Assembly: GCA_035507475.1 (NCBI GenBank)
Contig: DATJOB010000390.1
Coordinates: forward strand, 1 to 22,148
Length of the DNA: 22,148 nt
Reading direction: 5' to 3'
Origin: DATARH01 sp035507475
GTDB lineage: Bacteria; Pseudomonadota; Alphaproteobacteria; ATCC43930; CGMCC-115725
The notes beneath the pieces are model-generated. The model did no database searches and was not told the origin of the DNA. It saw only the letters and a program-made list of their open reading frames with translations. The translations under genes and the position numbers were made by a program. How positions within the stretch are numbered: the stretch's first letter is position 1; every line of letters starts with the position of its first letter. Below, one piece after another: positions 14,401-22,148 of the stretch.

Positions 14401-16074
14401 ATGCTCCTCGGCCTGACGATACGCGACGTCGTGCTGATCGACCGGCTCTCCCTGCCGTTTCGGCCGGGCCTCTGCGTGCTGACCGGCGAGACCGGGGCCG
14501 GCAAGTCGATCCTGCTCGACGCGCTCGGCCTGGCGCTCGGCCGCCGCGCCGACGCCGCGCTGGTCCGTCCGGGTGCCGAGCAGGCCGTCGTCACCGCCGA
14601 ATTCGCGGTGACCGACAACCACCCGGCGAGCGCGATCCTCGCCGAGGCCGGGATCGCCCGCGACCCGTCGGGCGCGGTCCTGGTGCGGCGCACCCTCGGC
14701 GCCGACGGCCGCAGCCGCGCCTTCGTCAACGACGAGCCGACCAGCGTCGCGCTGTTGCGCGCGCTTGGCGACAGCCTCGTTGAGATCCAGGGCCAGGGCG
14801 AGCAGCACGGGCTGTTCGACCCCGCGACGCATCGGACGTTGCTCGATGCGCTGTCCGATGCCGATACCGCCGGGCTCGCGGCGGCGTGGCGCGAGTGGCG
14901 CGCCGCGCGCGAGGCGGCCGCCGAGGCGGCGCGCCTGGTCGAGACCAGCCGGGCGGCCGAAGACCTGCTGCGCCACGAGCAGGCCGAGCTCGATGCGCTG
15001 GCGCCGGAGGCCGACGAGGAGGATCGCCTCGTCGCCCGGCGCAGCCTGCTGCAGAACGCCGAACGGCTCGCCGAGACCATCGCCGAGGCAATCGGCGAGA
15101 TCGACGGCGATGGCGGTGCGTTGGCCTCGCTGGCGCGCGCGCTGCGCCGGCTGACGCGGGCGGCCGATCGGGCGCAGGGCCTGTTCGACGGCGCGGTCGC
15201 CGCCGCCGAGCGCGCCGCCGGCGAGACCGGAGAGGCGCTCGATGCGCTCAACACCGCGGCGGGCGCGCTGGCGCTCGACCCCGGCGAGCTCGAACGGGCC
15301 GAGGAGCGGCTCTTCGCGCTGCGCGCACTGGCGCGCAAGCACAACGTCACGGTCGCCGATCTGCCGGCCCTGCGCGACGCCATCGCCGGGCGGCTGGCGC
15401 TGATCGAGAGCAGCGCGGAAGGCGCGCTCGCCGCCGAGCGCCGGGCGGCAGCGCTGCGCGAGGTCTACGTCGCGGCCGCCGCCGCGGTATCGCAGGCGCG
15501 CAGCCGCGCGGCGACACGGCTCGACGCCGCGGTCGGCGCCGAATTGAAGCCGCTGCGCCTCGACAAGGCGCGCTTCCGCACCGTGCTGACCCCGCTCGCC
15601 GAGGCCGAGTGGGGCGAGCACGGCGCCGAACGCGTGCAGTTCGAGGTGGCGACGAACCCCGGGGCGCCGTTCGGGCCGCTGGCGCGGATCGCCTCGGGTG
15701 GCGAGCTGTCGCGCTTCATGCTGGCGCTGAAACTGGTATTGGCGGGCGTCTCGTCGGTGCCGACGCTGATCTTCGACGAAGTCGACAGCGGCATCGGCGG
15801 CGCGGTCGCCGCCGCGGTCGGCGAGCGGCTGCAACGCCTCGGCGCCAGTCTCCAGGTGCTGGTCGTGACCCATTCGCCGCAGGTCGCGGCGCGCGGCGCG
15901 CATCACTGGCGGGTCGACAAGCTGCAAGCGACGCGCATGGCGGTTACCCGCGTCGAGGAGCTTGACCCGGACACGCGGCAGGAGGAAATCGCGCGCATGC
16001 TGTCGGGCACCACGATCACCGCCGAGGCGCGCGCCGCCGCCAAGAGCCTCATCGCCGGGGCGAAAGCGGCATGA
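14401..16074 (+). CDS. recN: DNA repair protein RecN
   Basis: 557-residue SMC-like ATPase acting in double-strand-break repair with RecA. Seen: Walker A GETGAGKS (29-36), the N-terminal IRDVVLIDRLSLPF start typical of RecN, QGQGEQHGLFDPATHRTLLD, long Ala/Glu/Arg-rich coiled-coil arms (about 155-370), the signature ASGGELSR (431-438), Walker B TLIFDEVDSGIGG with Asp459/Glu460, and VVTHSPQVAA. The length matches the family. No strong Shine-Dalgarno precedes ATG 14401 and no clear SOS box (GTTC-N7-GTTC or CTG-N10-CAG) was found in the 120-base spacer, so SOS control is not supported here. ligA follows after 13 bases. Confidence 0.96.
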   Translation: MLLGLTIRDVVLIDRLSLPFRPGLCVLTGETGAGKSILLDALGLALGRRADAALVRPGAEQAVVTAEFAVTDNHPASAILAEAGIARDPSGAVLVRRTLGADGRSRAFVNDEPTSVALLRALGDSLVEIQGQGEQHGLFDPATHRTLLDALSDADTAGLAAAWREWRAAREAAAEAARLVETSRAAEDLLRHEQAELDALAPEADEEDRLVARRSLLQNAERLAETIAEAIGEIDGDGGALASLARALRRLTRAADRAQGLFDGAVAAAERAAGETGEALDALNTAAGALALDPGELERAEERLFALRALARKHNVTVADLPALRDAIAGRLALIESSAEGALAAERRAAALREVYVAAAAAVSQARSRAATRLDAAVGAELKPLRLDKARFRTVLTPLAEAEWGEHGAERVQFEVATNPGAPFGPLARIASGGELSRFMLALKLVLAGVSSVPTLIFDEVDSGIGGAVAAAVGERLQRLGASLQVLVVTHSPQVAARGAHHWRVDKLQATRMAVTRVEELDPDTRQEEIARMLSGTTITAEARAAAKSLIAGAKAA

Positions 16075-16087
16075 GCGCGGGCCCGAG

Positions 16088-18193
16088 ATGAACGCGACCG
16101 ACGCCGTCGAGGGTCTGACCGAGGAGGAAGCCGCCGCCGAGCTGGCGCGGCTGGCGGCCGAGCTGGCGCACCACGACCAGCTCTACCACGCCAAGGACGC
16201 GCCGGAGATCAGCGACGCCGAATACGACGCCCTGCGCCGCCGCAACAGCGCGATCGAGGCGCGTTTCCCCGAGCTGATCCGCGCCGACAGCCCGTCGCGC
16301 CGGGTCGGCGCCGCACCGGCCGCCGGCTTTGCGAAGGTGACGCACGCGGTGCCGATGCTGTCGCTCGACAACGCCTTCGACGACGCCGACGTGCGCGATT
16401 TTTTCGCCGGCATCCGCAATTTCTTCCGCCGCCCCGAGGATGTCGCGCGGGTCGAGCTCGATGCGATCGAGGTGATGGCCGAGCCGAAGATCGACGGCCT
16501 GTCGGCGGCGGTGCGTTACGAGGACGGGCGGCTGGTGCTCGGCGCGACGCGCGGCGACGGCGTCACCGGCGAGGACGTCACCCAGAACATCCGCACCCTG
16601 GCGAGCGTACCGAAGCGGCTCGCCGGCGCGGGCTGGCCCGCGATCCTCGAGGTGCGCGGCGAAGTCTACATGGAGCGCGAGGGCTTCTTCGCGGTCAATG
16701 CCGAGCGTGCGGCCGCTGGCGAGCCGGTCTTCGCCAACCCGCGCAACGTCGCGGCGGGCTCGCTGCGCCAGCTCGATCCGGCGATCACCCGGCGCCGGCC
16801 GCTCAAATTCTTCGCCTATGCCTGGGGCGAGGCCAGCGCGCCGTTCGCGCGCAGCCACGCGGAAGCCTTGCAGCGCTTCACCGAATGGGGCTTCACCGTC
16901 AACCCGCTGTCGCGGCTCTGCCGCGGCGTCGACGCGGTGCTCGACTTCTACCGCGAGATCGCCGCCGCGCGCGCCGAGCTGCCCTACGACATCGACGGCG
17001 TGGTCTACAAGGTCAACGATCTCGGCCTGCAGCAGCGCCTCGGCATGGTGAGCCGCGCGCCGCGCTGGGCGATCGCGCATAAATTCCCGGCGCAGCAAGC
17101 GCAGACCGTGATCGAAAAGATCGACATCCAGGTCGGCCGCATGGGCACGCTGACGCCGGTGGCGTTTCTCGCGCCGATCACGGTGGGCGGCGTGGTCGTG
17201 CAACGCGCCACGCTGCACAACGAAGACGAGATCGCGCGCAAGGATATTCGCGAAGGGGATACCGTCGTCATCCAGCGGGCCGGCGACGTCATTCCGCAAG
17301 TCGTCTCGGTGGTGCTCGACAAGCGGCCGGCCGATTCCACGCCCTACCCGTTTCCCGAGAAATGTCCGGTATGCGGCAGCCTGGCGGTGCGCGAGCCCGG
17401 CATGGCGGCGCGGCGCTGCACCGGAGGGCTCATCTGCGCCGCGCAGGCGGTCGAAAGGCTGCGCCATTTCGTGTCGCGCGACTGCTTCGACATCGAGGGG
17501 CTGGGCGCGAAGCATATCGCCGAGTTCTGGCAGGACGGGCTGATCCGCGGCCCCGCCGACATCTTCCGCCTGACCGCCGACCGCCTCGCCGGCCGCGAGG
17601 GCTGGGGCGAGGTCAGCGCGGCCAAGCTGATCGCCGCGATCGATTCGCGCCGCCGCATCGCGCTCGACCGCTTCATCAATGCGCTCGGCATCCCGCAGGT
17701 CGGTCAGGCGACCGCGCGGCTCCTCGCGCGGCATTACCGCTCGCTTGACCATTGGCGGCACGAGATGGAGCAGTCCGACGGGGAGACGGCGCAGGGGAGC
17801 CTGCTCGACGTGCATGGCATCGGCGCCGACATGGCCGCCGACATCGTCGGCTTCTTCGCCGAGCCGCATAACCGCGCGCTGCTCGACGAGCTTGCCGCCG
17901 AGGTGACGGTGCTCGATTACGCGGCGCCGAGCCGCGGCGCGACGGCCTCGCCGCTCGCCGGCAAGACGATCGTGTTCACCGGCGGGCTCGACTCGATGAG
18001 CCGCTCGGAGGCCAAGGCGCGCGCCGAGGCGCTCGGCGCCAATGTCGCGAGCGCGGTCTCGGCGCGGACCAATTACGTGGTGGTCGGCGCCGATGCCGGC
18101 TCGAAGGCGAGCAAGGCCGCCTCGCTGGGCGTGACGATGCTCGACGAGGCGGCGTGGCTCGAGCTCGCCGGGGTCGGCGAGGCGGCGCCTTAG
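16088..18193 (+). CDS. ligA: NAD-dependent DNA ligase LigA
   Basis: 701-residue replicative ligase that seals nicks using NAD+. Domains in order: Ia (LYHAKDAPEISDAEYDAL, binds NMN), the adenylation domain with nucleophile Lys134 in AEPKIDG, an OB fold (KFPAQQAQTVIEKIDIQVGRMGTLTPVA), a four-Cys zinc finger (Cys426, 429, 444, 450, the same spacing as E. coli 408/411/426/432), helix-hairpin-helix repeats (ALGIPQVGQATARLLA, LLDVHGIGADMAADI) and a C-terminal BRCT domain (GKTIVFTGGLDSMSRSEAKARAEALGANV). ATG 16088 puts the Ia domain in its usual place. Codons further upstream in this frame overlap recN and encode only Arg-rich shadow sequence. It is co-directional with recN, the usual alphaproteobacterial pair. 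Confidence 0.97.
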   Translation: MNATDAVEGLTEEEAAAELARLAAELAHHDQLYHAKDAPEISDAEYDALRRRNSAIEARFPELIRADSPSRRVGAAPAAGFAKVTHAVPMLSLDNAFDDADVRDFFAGIRNFFRRPEDVARVELDAIEVMAEPKIDGLSAAVRYEDGRLVLGATRGDGVTGEDVTQNIRTLASVPKRLAGAGWPAILEVRGEVYMEREGFFAVNAERAAAGEPVFANPRNVAAGSLRQLDPAITRRRPLKFFAYAWGEASAPFARSHAEALQRFTEWGFTVNPLSRLCRGVDAVLDFYREIAAARAELPYDIDGVVYKVNDLGLQQRLGMVSRAPRWAIAHKFPAQQAQTVIEKIDIQVGRMGTLTPVAFLAPITVGGVVVQRATLHNEDEIARKDIREGDTVVIQRAGDVIPQVVSVVLDKRPADSTPYPFPEKCPVCGSLAVREPGMAARRCTGGLICAAQAVERLRHFVSRDCFDIEGLGAKHIAEFWQDGLIRGPADIFRLTADRLAGREGWGEVSAAKLIAAIDSRRRIALDRFINALGIPQVGQATARLLARHYRSLDHWRHEMEQSDGETAQGSLLDVHGIGADMAADIVGFFAEPHNRALLDELAAEVTVLDYAAPSRGATASPLAGKTIVFTGGLDSMSRSEAKARAEALGANVASAVSARTNYVVVGADAGSKASKAASLGVTMLDEAAWLELAGVGEAAP

Positions 18194-18222
18194 ACCGCGG
18201 CAGGGGTAGGGGTAGTAGCAGC

Positions 18223-19239
18223 GTGGCGATCAGCGAGGCGTTCGACCTGCTCGACATCGTGATCGGCGAGGAGGCTCCCGACGAGCCCGACCGCTTCGAC
18301 CGGCTGGCGGTCGCGCTCGCCGACGACCCCGCACCGTTCGAAGACCGGCCCGAGCCGACCTTGGCGGCAGCGCCGTTCTTCGTCGAATTCGACGAGCCGG
18401 CCCGGCTCGACCCCGAGCGTGTCGGTCTCGCCTGGGAAGTGCCGCCGCCGGCCGAGCGCCTGATCCGGCTGCGCTCGCCGCTGGTGTCGCTCGCCGTCCA
18501 CCTGTTGCCGCTGCTGTTGATCGTGCTGTGGCCGAACGCGGTCGAAGCGCCGCCGGTCATCCCGGTTCAGCTGGTGTTCGAACAACCGCCGCCGCCCCCA
18601 CCGCCGCCGCAACCGGCACCGCAACCACCGAAACCGCCGCCGCCCAAGATGGAGGCGGGTCGGCTCTCCTCGGTCGATATGGGGGCGGTCAAGCCGAACG
18701 AGGAAGGGCTTTCGACGCGCCCCTTCCCGGCCTTTGGCAAGCCGCAGCCGACCGAGAGCGAGACCGATAGCCAGCAAAAGCCGACGCCGGCGCCGCTGCC
18801 GGCCCCGAAACCGACACCGCCGAAGGACGAGCAGCATGCCGCCCTCGCCCCGCCGAAGCCGAGCGGCGCCGCCGTGCCGCACCACGACCAGACGCCGCAC
18901 GACGCGCCGCATGTCGCGCGCTTTGCCGGCCCCGCCGCGACGCGCGACGAGTATCTCGCCTATCTCGTGACGCTGACCCGCCAGCACCTCGACCTGCTGC
19001 CGCTTTCGATGGTCGGCGGGCGACGCGGCGAGACGGTGCTGTCGGTGATCGTCTACGACAACGGCGTCATCGGTCCGATCAGCATCGTGCGCAGCTCGAA
19101 CTATCCCGATATCGACCAGCGGATCGAGCAGATGGTCGCCGCGGTGCGCCGCGCGCCGCCGCTCCCGCAATGGTATCAAGGGAATGCGGTGCAGCTCGAA
19201 TTTACCCTCAAATTCCCCGAGGCGCTGGAACGACCATGA
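18223..19239 (+). CDS. TonB-family energy transducer with acidic cytoplasmic N-terminus
   Basis: 338 residues. Seen: an acidic, probably cytoplasmic N-terminal region (1-84, rich in Asp/Glu/Pro), and one transmembrane helix (about 85-104) carrying Ser89-xxx-His93, the same spacing as the functional Ser16/His20 of E. coli TonB. A proline-rich periplasmic spacer follows (eight consecutive Pro at 122-129, then Pro/Lys/Gln to about 235). A C-terminal TonB-like domain (242-335: EYLAYLVTLTRQHLDLLP, RRGETVLSVIVYDNGVIGPISIVRSSNYPDIDQRIEQMVAAVRRAPPLP) completes it. GTG 18223 is chosen because GGGGTAGGGGTAG lies just before it; GTG 18154 inside ligA is the alternative. The gene overlaps hyuB by ATGA. 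No exbB/exbD or receptor gene is in the window. The family is likely; the partner is unknown. Confidence 0.75.
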   Translation: MAISEAFDLLDIVIGEEAPDEPDRFDRLAVALADDPAPFEDRPEPTLAAAPFFVEFDEPARLDPERVGLAWEVPPPAERLIRLRSPLVSLAVHLLPLLLIVLWPNAVEAPPVIPVQLVFEQPPPPPPPPQPAPQPPKPPPPKMEAGRLSSVDMGAVKPNEEGLSTRPFPAFGKPQPTESETDSQQKPTPAPLPAPKPTPPKDEQHAALAPPKPSGAAVPHHDQTPHDAPHVARFAGPAATRDEYLAYLVTLTRQHLDLLPLSMVGGRRGETVLSVIVYDNGVIGPISIVRSSNYPDIDQRIEQMVAAVRRAPPLPQWYQGNAVQLEFTLKFPEALERP

Positions 19240-20981
19240 GCGAAGAGACAACGCGCAACGGCGGCGTCGACCCGATCGTCGTCTCGGTGATCCAGCACCG
19301 GCTGCTGGCGATCGTCGCCGAGATGGGCGAGGCGATGCTGCGCACCGCCTATTCGCAGATCCTCAACTCGAGCCGCGATTTCTCGACCGCGATATGCGAC
19401 ATGAACGGTCGGCTGATCGCCCAGGCCGAGCACGTGCCGATCCATGTCGGCGCGCTGCCCTTCGCGGCGCGCGCGGTCAGCGAATTCTTCGGCGACGATA
19501 TCCGGGAAGGCGACGTCTTCCTGCTCAACGATCCCTATCACGGCGGCAACCACCTGCCCGACCTGACCGCCTTCGTGCCGGTCTTCGCCGGCGGACCCGG
19601 CGGCCGCCGCGCGCGCTTCTGGTCGATCAACCGGGCGCACCAGAGCGATATCGGCGGCGCGACGCACGGCGCGTACAACGCCAGCGCCACCGATATCTGG
19701 CAGGAGGGCATCCGGATCACGCCGCTCAAGCTCTACGACCGCGGCGAGCTGCGGCGCGACGTGATGGAGATGATCGCCACCAATGTGCGGCACCCGCGCG
19801 ACTTCCGCGGCGATCTCGCGGCGATGATCGGCTCGGCCCATGTCGGCGAGCGCCGGGTGCTGGCGCTGGCCGAGGAGTTCGGCTGGCCGGTGACCGATGC
19901 GGCGATCGAGGCGGTGCTCGACGGCGCCGAGCGACAGACCCGCGCGGTGATCGCCGGCTGGCGCGACGGCGTCTATCACGGCCGCGCGCTGCTCGACGAC
20001 GATGGCAGGGGCAACGAAGATATCAATATCGACGCGACGGTCACCAAACAGGGCAGCGACCTGACGATCGACCTGTCGGAGTCGCACGCCGAGGTCACGA
20101 GCTTCGTCAATTCGTCCTACCCCAACATGTATTCGGCGGTCGTGGTCGCGCTCTCCTATCTGATCGACCCGCACACGCCGAAGAACGACGGCACGTTCCG
20201 GCCGATCAAGGTAATCGCCAAGCCGGGCACGGTGGTATGGGCCAATCCCGGCGCGCCGGTGACCTTGGCGACCAATCATTGCGCCCAGGAGATCCTCGAA
20301 GCGATCATCAAGGCGCTGGCGCCGTCCTGTCCCGACCGGGCGATGGCCGGCTGGGGGCGGCGTTTTCGGATCGCGATCCAGGGCCGCGACCCGCGCCGCG
20401 CCGGCGGCCATGACGGCGGGGAGGGTCGGCCGTTCATCTGGCATTTCTTCCAGGCGCGACCGGGCGGCGGTGCCTCGGCGGCGGGCGACGGCTGGCCCGG
20501 CGCGGGCGAATGGCAGGCGGCGGGCGGCATCAAGTTCGGCAGCCTCGAAGTGACCGAGGTGCGCTTCCCGCTGTTCTTCCAGCGCCACGAGTTCCGCGCC
20601 GATTCGGGCGGCGACGGGCAGTATCGCGGCGGCCCCGGCGGGATCGTCGAGATGACCGTCGAGACCGCGGCGCCGGCGCTCGCCAATACCGCCGGCGACG
20701 GCGTGGTCCATGGCGCTTGCGGCATCCTCGGCGGCAGCGACGGCGCGCCGCATCGCTACACGCTGCATTCCGGCAACGACGCGCCGCGGCCGATCCGCAC
20801 CAAGGAGACCGGCCTCACGATCCGGCCCGGTGACCGGCTGGTGCTCGAATCGGGCGGCGGCGGCGGCTGGGGCGATCCGGGAAGGCGCCGCAGTAATGAT
20901 CGTCAGCGTGATGCCCAAAGCGGATTTGTTGTGAAATCCCCTCCCCGGCATGCGGGGGAGGGAGAGCTCACCGAGAGCTGA
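19236..20981 (+). CDS. Hydantoinase/oxoprolinase B-type subunit
   Basis: 581 residues, B subunit of an ATP-dependent N-methylhydantoinase / 5-oxoprolinase / acetone-carboxylase-type enzyme. Seen: AEMGEAMLRTAYSQILNSSRDFSTAICDMNGRLIAQAEHVPIHVGALPFAARAV, GDVFLLNDPYHGGNHLPDLT, NRAHQSDIGGATHGAYNASATDIWQEGIRI, LSESHAEVTSFVNSSYPNMYSAVVVALSYL and the end-of-family LESGGGGGWGDPGRR. ATG 19236 lies in an ATGA overlap with the TonB-like gene; upstream TTG 19170 gives only shadow sequence. The last 12 or so residues (SPPRHAGEGELTES) are encoded by a hairpin repeat and look foreign. The substrate cannot be told from sequence, and these genes are widely over-named. Confidence 0.9.
   Translation: MSEETTRNGGVDPIVVSVIQHRLLAIVAEMGEAMLRTAYSQILNSSRDFSTAICDMNGRLIAQAEHVPIHVGALPFAARAVSEFFGDDIREGDVFLLNDPYHGGNHLPDLTAFVPVFAGGPGGRRARFWSINRAHQSDIGGATHGAYNASATDIWQEGIRITPLKLYDRGELRRDVMEMIATNVRHPRDFRGDLAAMIGSAHVGERRVLALAEEFGWPVTDAAIEAVLDGAERQTRAVIAGWRDGVYHGRALLDDDGRGNEDINIDATVTKQGSDLTIDLSESHAEVTSFVNSSYPNMYSAVVVALSYLIDPHTPKNDGTFRPIKVIAKPGTVVWANPGAPVTLATNHCAQEILEAIIKALAPSCPDRAMAGWGRRFRIAIQGRDPRRAGGHDGGEGRPFIWHFFQARPGGGASAAGDGWPGAGEWQAAGGIKFGSLEVTEVRFPLFFQRHEFRADSGGDGQYRGGPGGIVEMTVETAAPALANTAGDGVVHGACGILGGSDGAPHRYTLHSGNDAPRPIRTKETGLTIRPGDRLVLESGGGGGWGDPGRRRSNDRQRDAQSGFVVKSPPRHAGEGELTES
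20939..20962 (+). repeat. GC-rich hairpin repeat inside the hyuB 3' end
   Basis: CCCTCCCC (20939-20946) and GGGGAGGG (20955-20962) form a perfect 8-base stem around an 8-base loop containing GCATGC. It resembles the dispersed CCCTCCCC...GGGGAGGG intergenic repeats common in alphaproteobacterial genomes (recalled). Two GAGAGCT copies follow at 20962 and 20973, the second ending in the hyuB stop region. It sits in frame at the end of hyuB and immediately before hyuA. It could also stabilise or punctuate the mRNA between the two. Confidence 0.6.
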
Positions 20982-20984
20982 CCC

Positions 20985-22148
20985 ATGTATCGCATCGGCA
21001 TCGATGTCGGCGGCACCTTCACCGACCTCGTCGCGATCGACGCGGCGGGCGGCGCGACGCTCGCCAAGGTCGCCTCGACGCCCGACGACCCGTCGGTCGG
21101 CGTGCTCGACGGGCTGGCGGCGCTGGCCGCGAAGCTCGGGCAGGACGCCGCCACGCTGCTCGCCGGGACCGAGCGCATCGTCCACGGCACCACCGTCGCG
21201 ACGAATGCGCTGCTCGAGCGCAAGGGCGCGCGCACCGGGCTGCTGACCACCGAGGGCCATCGCGACGTGATCGAGATGCGCGAGGGGCTCAAGGACGACC
21301 GCTACAACCTGCGGATGCCGCCGCCCGAGCAGCTGGTGCCGCGCCATCTGCGGCTCGGCGTGCGCGAGCGGCTGCGCGCCGACGGGCGGGTCGAGATCCC
21401 GCTCGACCGCACCTCGCTCGACGCCGCGATCGAGCGGCTGAAGCAGGCCGAGGTCGAATCGGTCGCGGTCTGCTATTTCCACGCCTGGCGCGACGCCGCG
21501 CACGAGCGCATCACCGGCGAAGCCCTCGCCCGCGGGCTGCCCGATGCCTATGTCTCGCTGTCCTCCTCGGTGCTGCCGCAGATCAAGGAGTTCGAGCGGG
21601 TCTCGACGACGATCGTCAACGCCTATGTCGGGCCGGTGCTGTCGCGCTACCTGGCGCGGCTCGAGGCCCGGCTCGGCGAGGCGGGGTATCGCGGGCCGAC
21701 GCTGATCATCCAGTCGCATGGCGGGGTCGCACCGATCGCCGAGGCCGGTCGGCTGGCGGCTGGCGGCGTGCTGTCGGGCCCGGCCGGCGGCGTCGCGGGC
21801 AGCGTTCATGCCGCACGGCTCGCCGGGATGCCCGACCTGATCCCGTTCGACATGGGCGGCACCAGCACCGACATCTGCCTGGTGGTCGACGGCGCCGCGG
21901 CGCTCGTCATGGACCGCAAGGTCGGCGGCCACCGCATCGCCCTCGGCAGCCTCGACATCGCCAGCATCGGCGCCGGCGGCGGGTCGATCGCCACGGTCGA
22001 CGCCGGCGGCATCCTGCATGTCGGGCCGGAGAGCGCCGGCGCGACGCCGGGCCCGGCCTGCTATGGCCGCGGCGGCACCGCCGCCACGGTGACCGACGCC
22101 AACCTGGTGCTCGGCTATCTCGATCCGGCGCGTTTCCTCGGCGGCGAG
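20985..22148 (+). CDS. Hydantoinase/oxoprolinase A-type subunit, 5' part
   Basis: The first 388 residues of an ATP-binding A subunit; the gene continues past the window. Seen: the N-terminal actin-like phosphate motif RIGIDVGGTFTDLVAID (residues 3-19), VHGTTVATNALLERKGARTGLLTTEGHRDVIEMREG, the SSSVLPQIKEFERVSTTIVNAYVGPVLSRYL block, QSHGGVAPIAEAG, VLSGPAGGVAGSVHAARL, PFDMGGTSTDICLV (second phosphate motif) and SIGAGGGSIATVDAGG. All are hallmarks of the HyuA/5-oxoprolinase N-terminal half. ATG 20985 follows the hyuB stop by 3 bases, so A and B are co-transcribed, here with B before A. A GAGAG at 20973-20977 is the only ribosome-site candidate. The exact substrate is undetermined. Confidence 0.93.
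   Translation, partial: MYRIGIDVGGTFTDLVAIDAAGGATLAKVASTPDDPSVGVLDGLAALAAKLGQDAATLLAGTERIVHGTTVATNALLERKGARTGLLTTEGHRDVIEMREGLKDDRYNLRMPPPEQLVPRHLRLGVRERLRADGRVEIPLDRTSLDAAIERLKQAEVESVAVCYFHAWRDAAHERITGEALARGLPDAYVSLSSSVLPQIKEFERVSTTIVNAYVGPVLSRYLARLEARLGEAGYRGPTLIIQSHGGVAPIAEAGRLAAGGVLSGPAGGVAGSVHAARLAGMPDLIPFDMGGTSTDICLVVDGAAALVMDRKVGGHRIALGSLDIASIGAGGGSIATVDAGGILHVGPESAGATPGPACYGRGGTAATVTDANLVLGYLDPARFLGGE

Noticed and set aside
13273..15927. Long minus-strand open frame opposite the permease and recN
   Set aside because: Composition is low-complexity Arg/Gln/Gly, it covers two well-supported + genes and an intergenic gap, and has no recognisable domain.
15962..16087. N-terminal extension of LigA from an upstream alternative start
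   Set aside because: The extra 42 residues are Arg/Pro/Ser-rich, overlap recN and precede the usual LigA N-terminus; ATG 16088 fits the family.
19176..22019. Minus-strand open frame of over 900 codons opposite hyuB-hyuA
   Set aside because: Both + strand genes carry clear family motifs. The antisense product is Arg/Asp/Ala-rich and spans a hairpin repeat and a gene junction.

Overview
The window is a very GC-rich chromosomal segment (third codon positions almost all G or C) from an alphaproteobacterium, most likely a Rhodospirillales-type lineage. This assignment rests on gene order and on protein signatures such as the FtsZ C-terminal tail (DDLLDIPAFLRRQAN). No marker gene fixes the genus. 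All genes lie on the + strand.

Positions 1-9008 are the distal half of the division and cell wall (dcw) cluster: murD (3' part only), ftsW, murG, murC, murB, ftsQ, ftsA, ftsZ. From murD to ftsA every junction is a 4-base ATGA/GTGA overlap, so the genes form one translationally coupled unit. They cover late peptidoglycan precursor synthesis (MurB, MurC, MurD, MurG), septal glycan polymerisation (FtsW) and the divisome (FtsQ, FtsA, FtsZ). The ddl gene usually found between murB and ftsQ in this class is absent. A 180-base spacer with an imperfect hairpin and a 20-base-phased direct repeat precedes ftsZ.

Positions 9009-11038 hold lpxC (lipid A synthesis) and bamD (outer-membrane protein assembly), each behind its own spacer. 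Positions 11201-14280 hold a three-gene unit: a signal-peptide-bearing, membrane-anchored NEW3/Ig-like repeat protein, an ABC-type ATPase and an ABC-2-type permease. It sits between bamD and recN, which are normally neighbours in alphaproteobacteria. Positions 14401-18193 are recN and ligA (DNA repair and replication).

Positions 18223-22148 hold a TonB-family protein with an unusual 84-residue acidic cytoplasmic N-terminus, overlapping by 4 bases a hydantoinase/oxoprolinase pair, hyuB then hyuA. hyuA runs off the window. The hyuB 3' end reads through a GC-rich hairpin repeat, which appears to have replaced its normal C-terminus.

Most of the window is conserved core genome. The parts least explained by known biology are the NEW3-ABC unit with a 14-base palindrome upstream, the atypical TonB protein, and the missing ddl. 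I see no tRNA, rRNA, CRISPR array, insertion sequence or phage gene. No gene-free stretch exceeds 200 bases.
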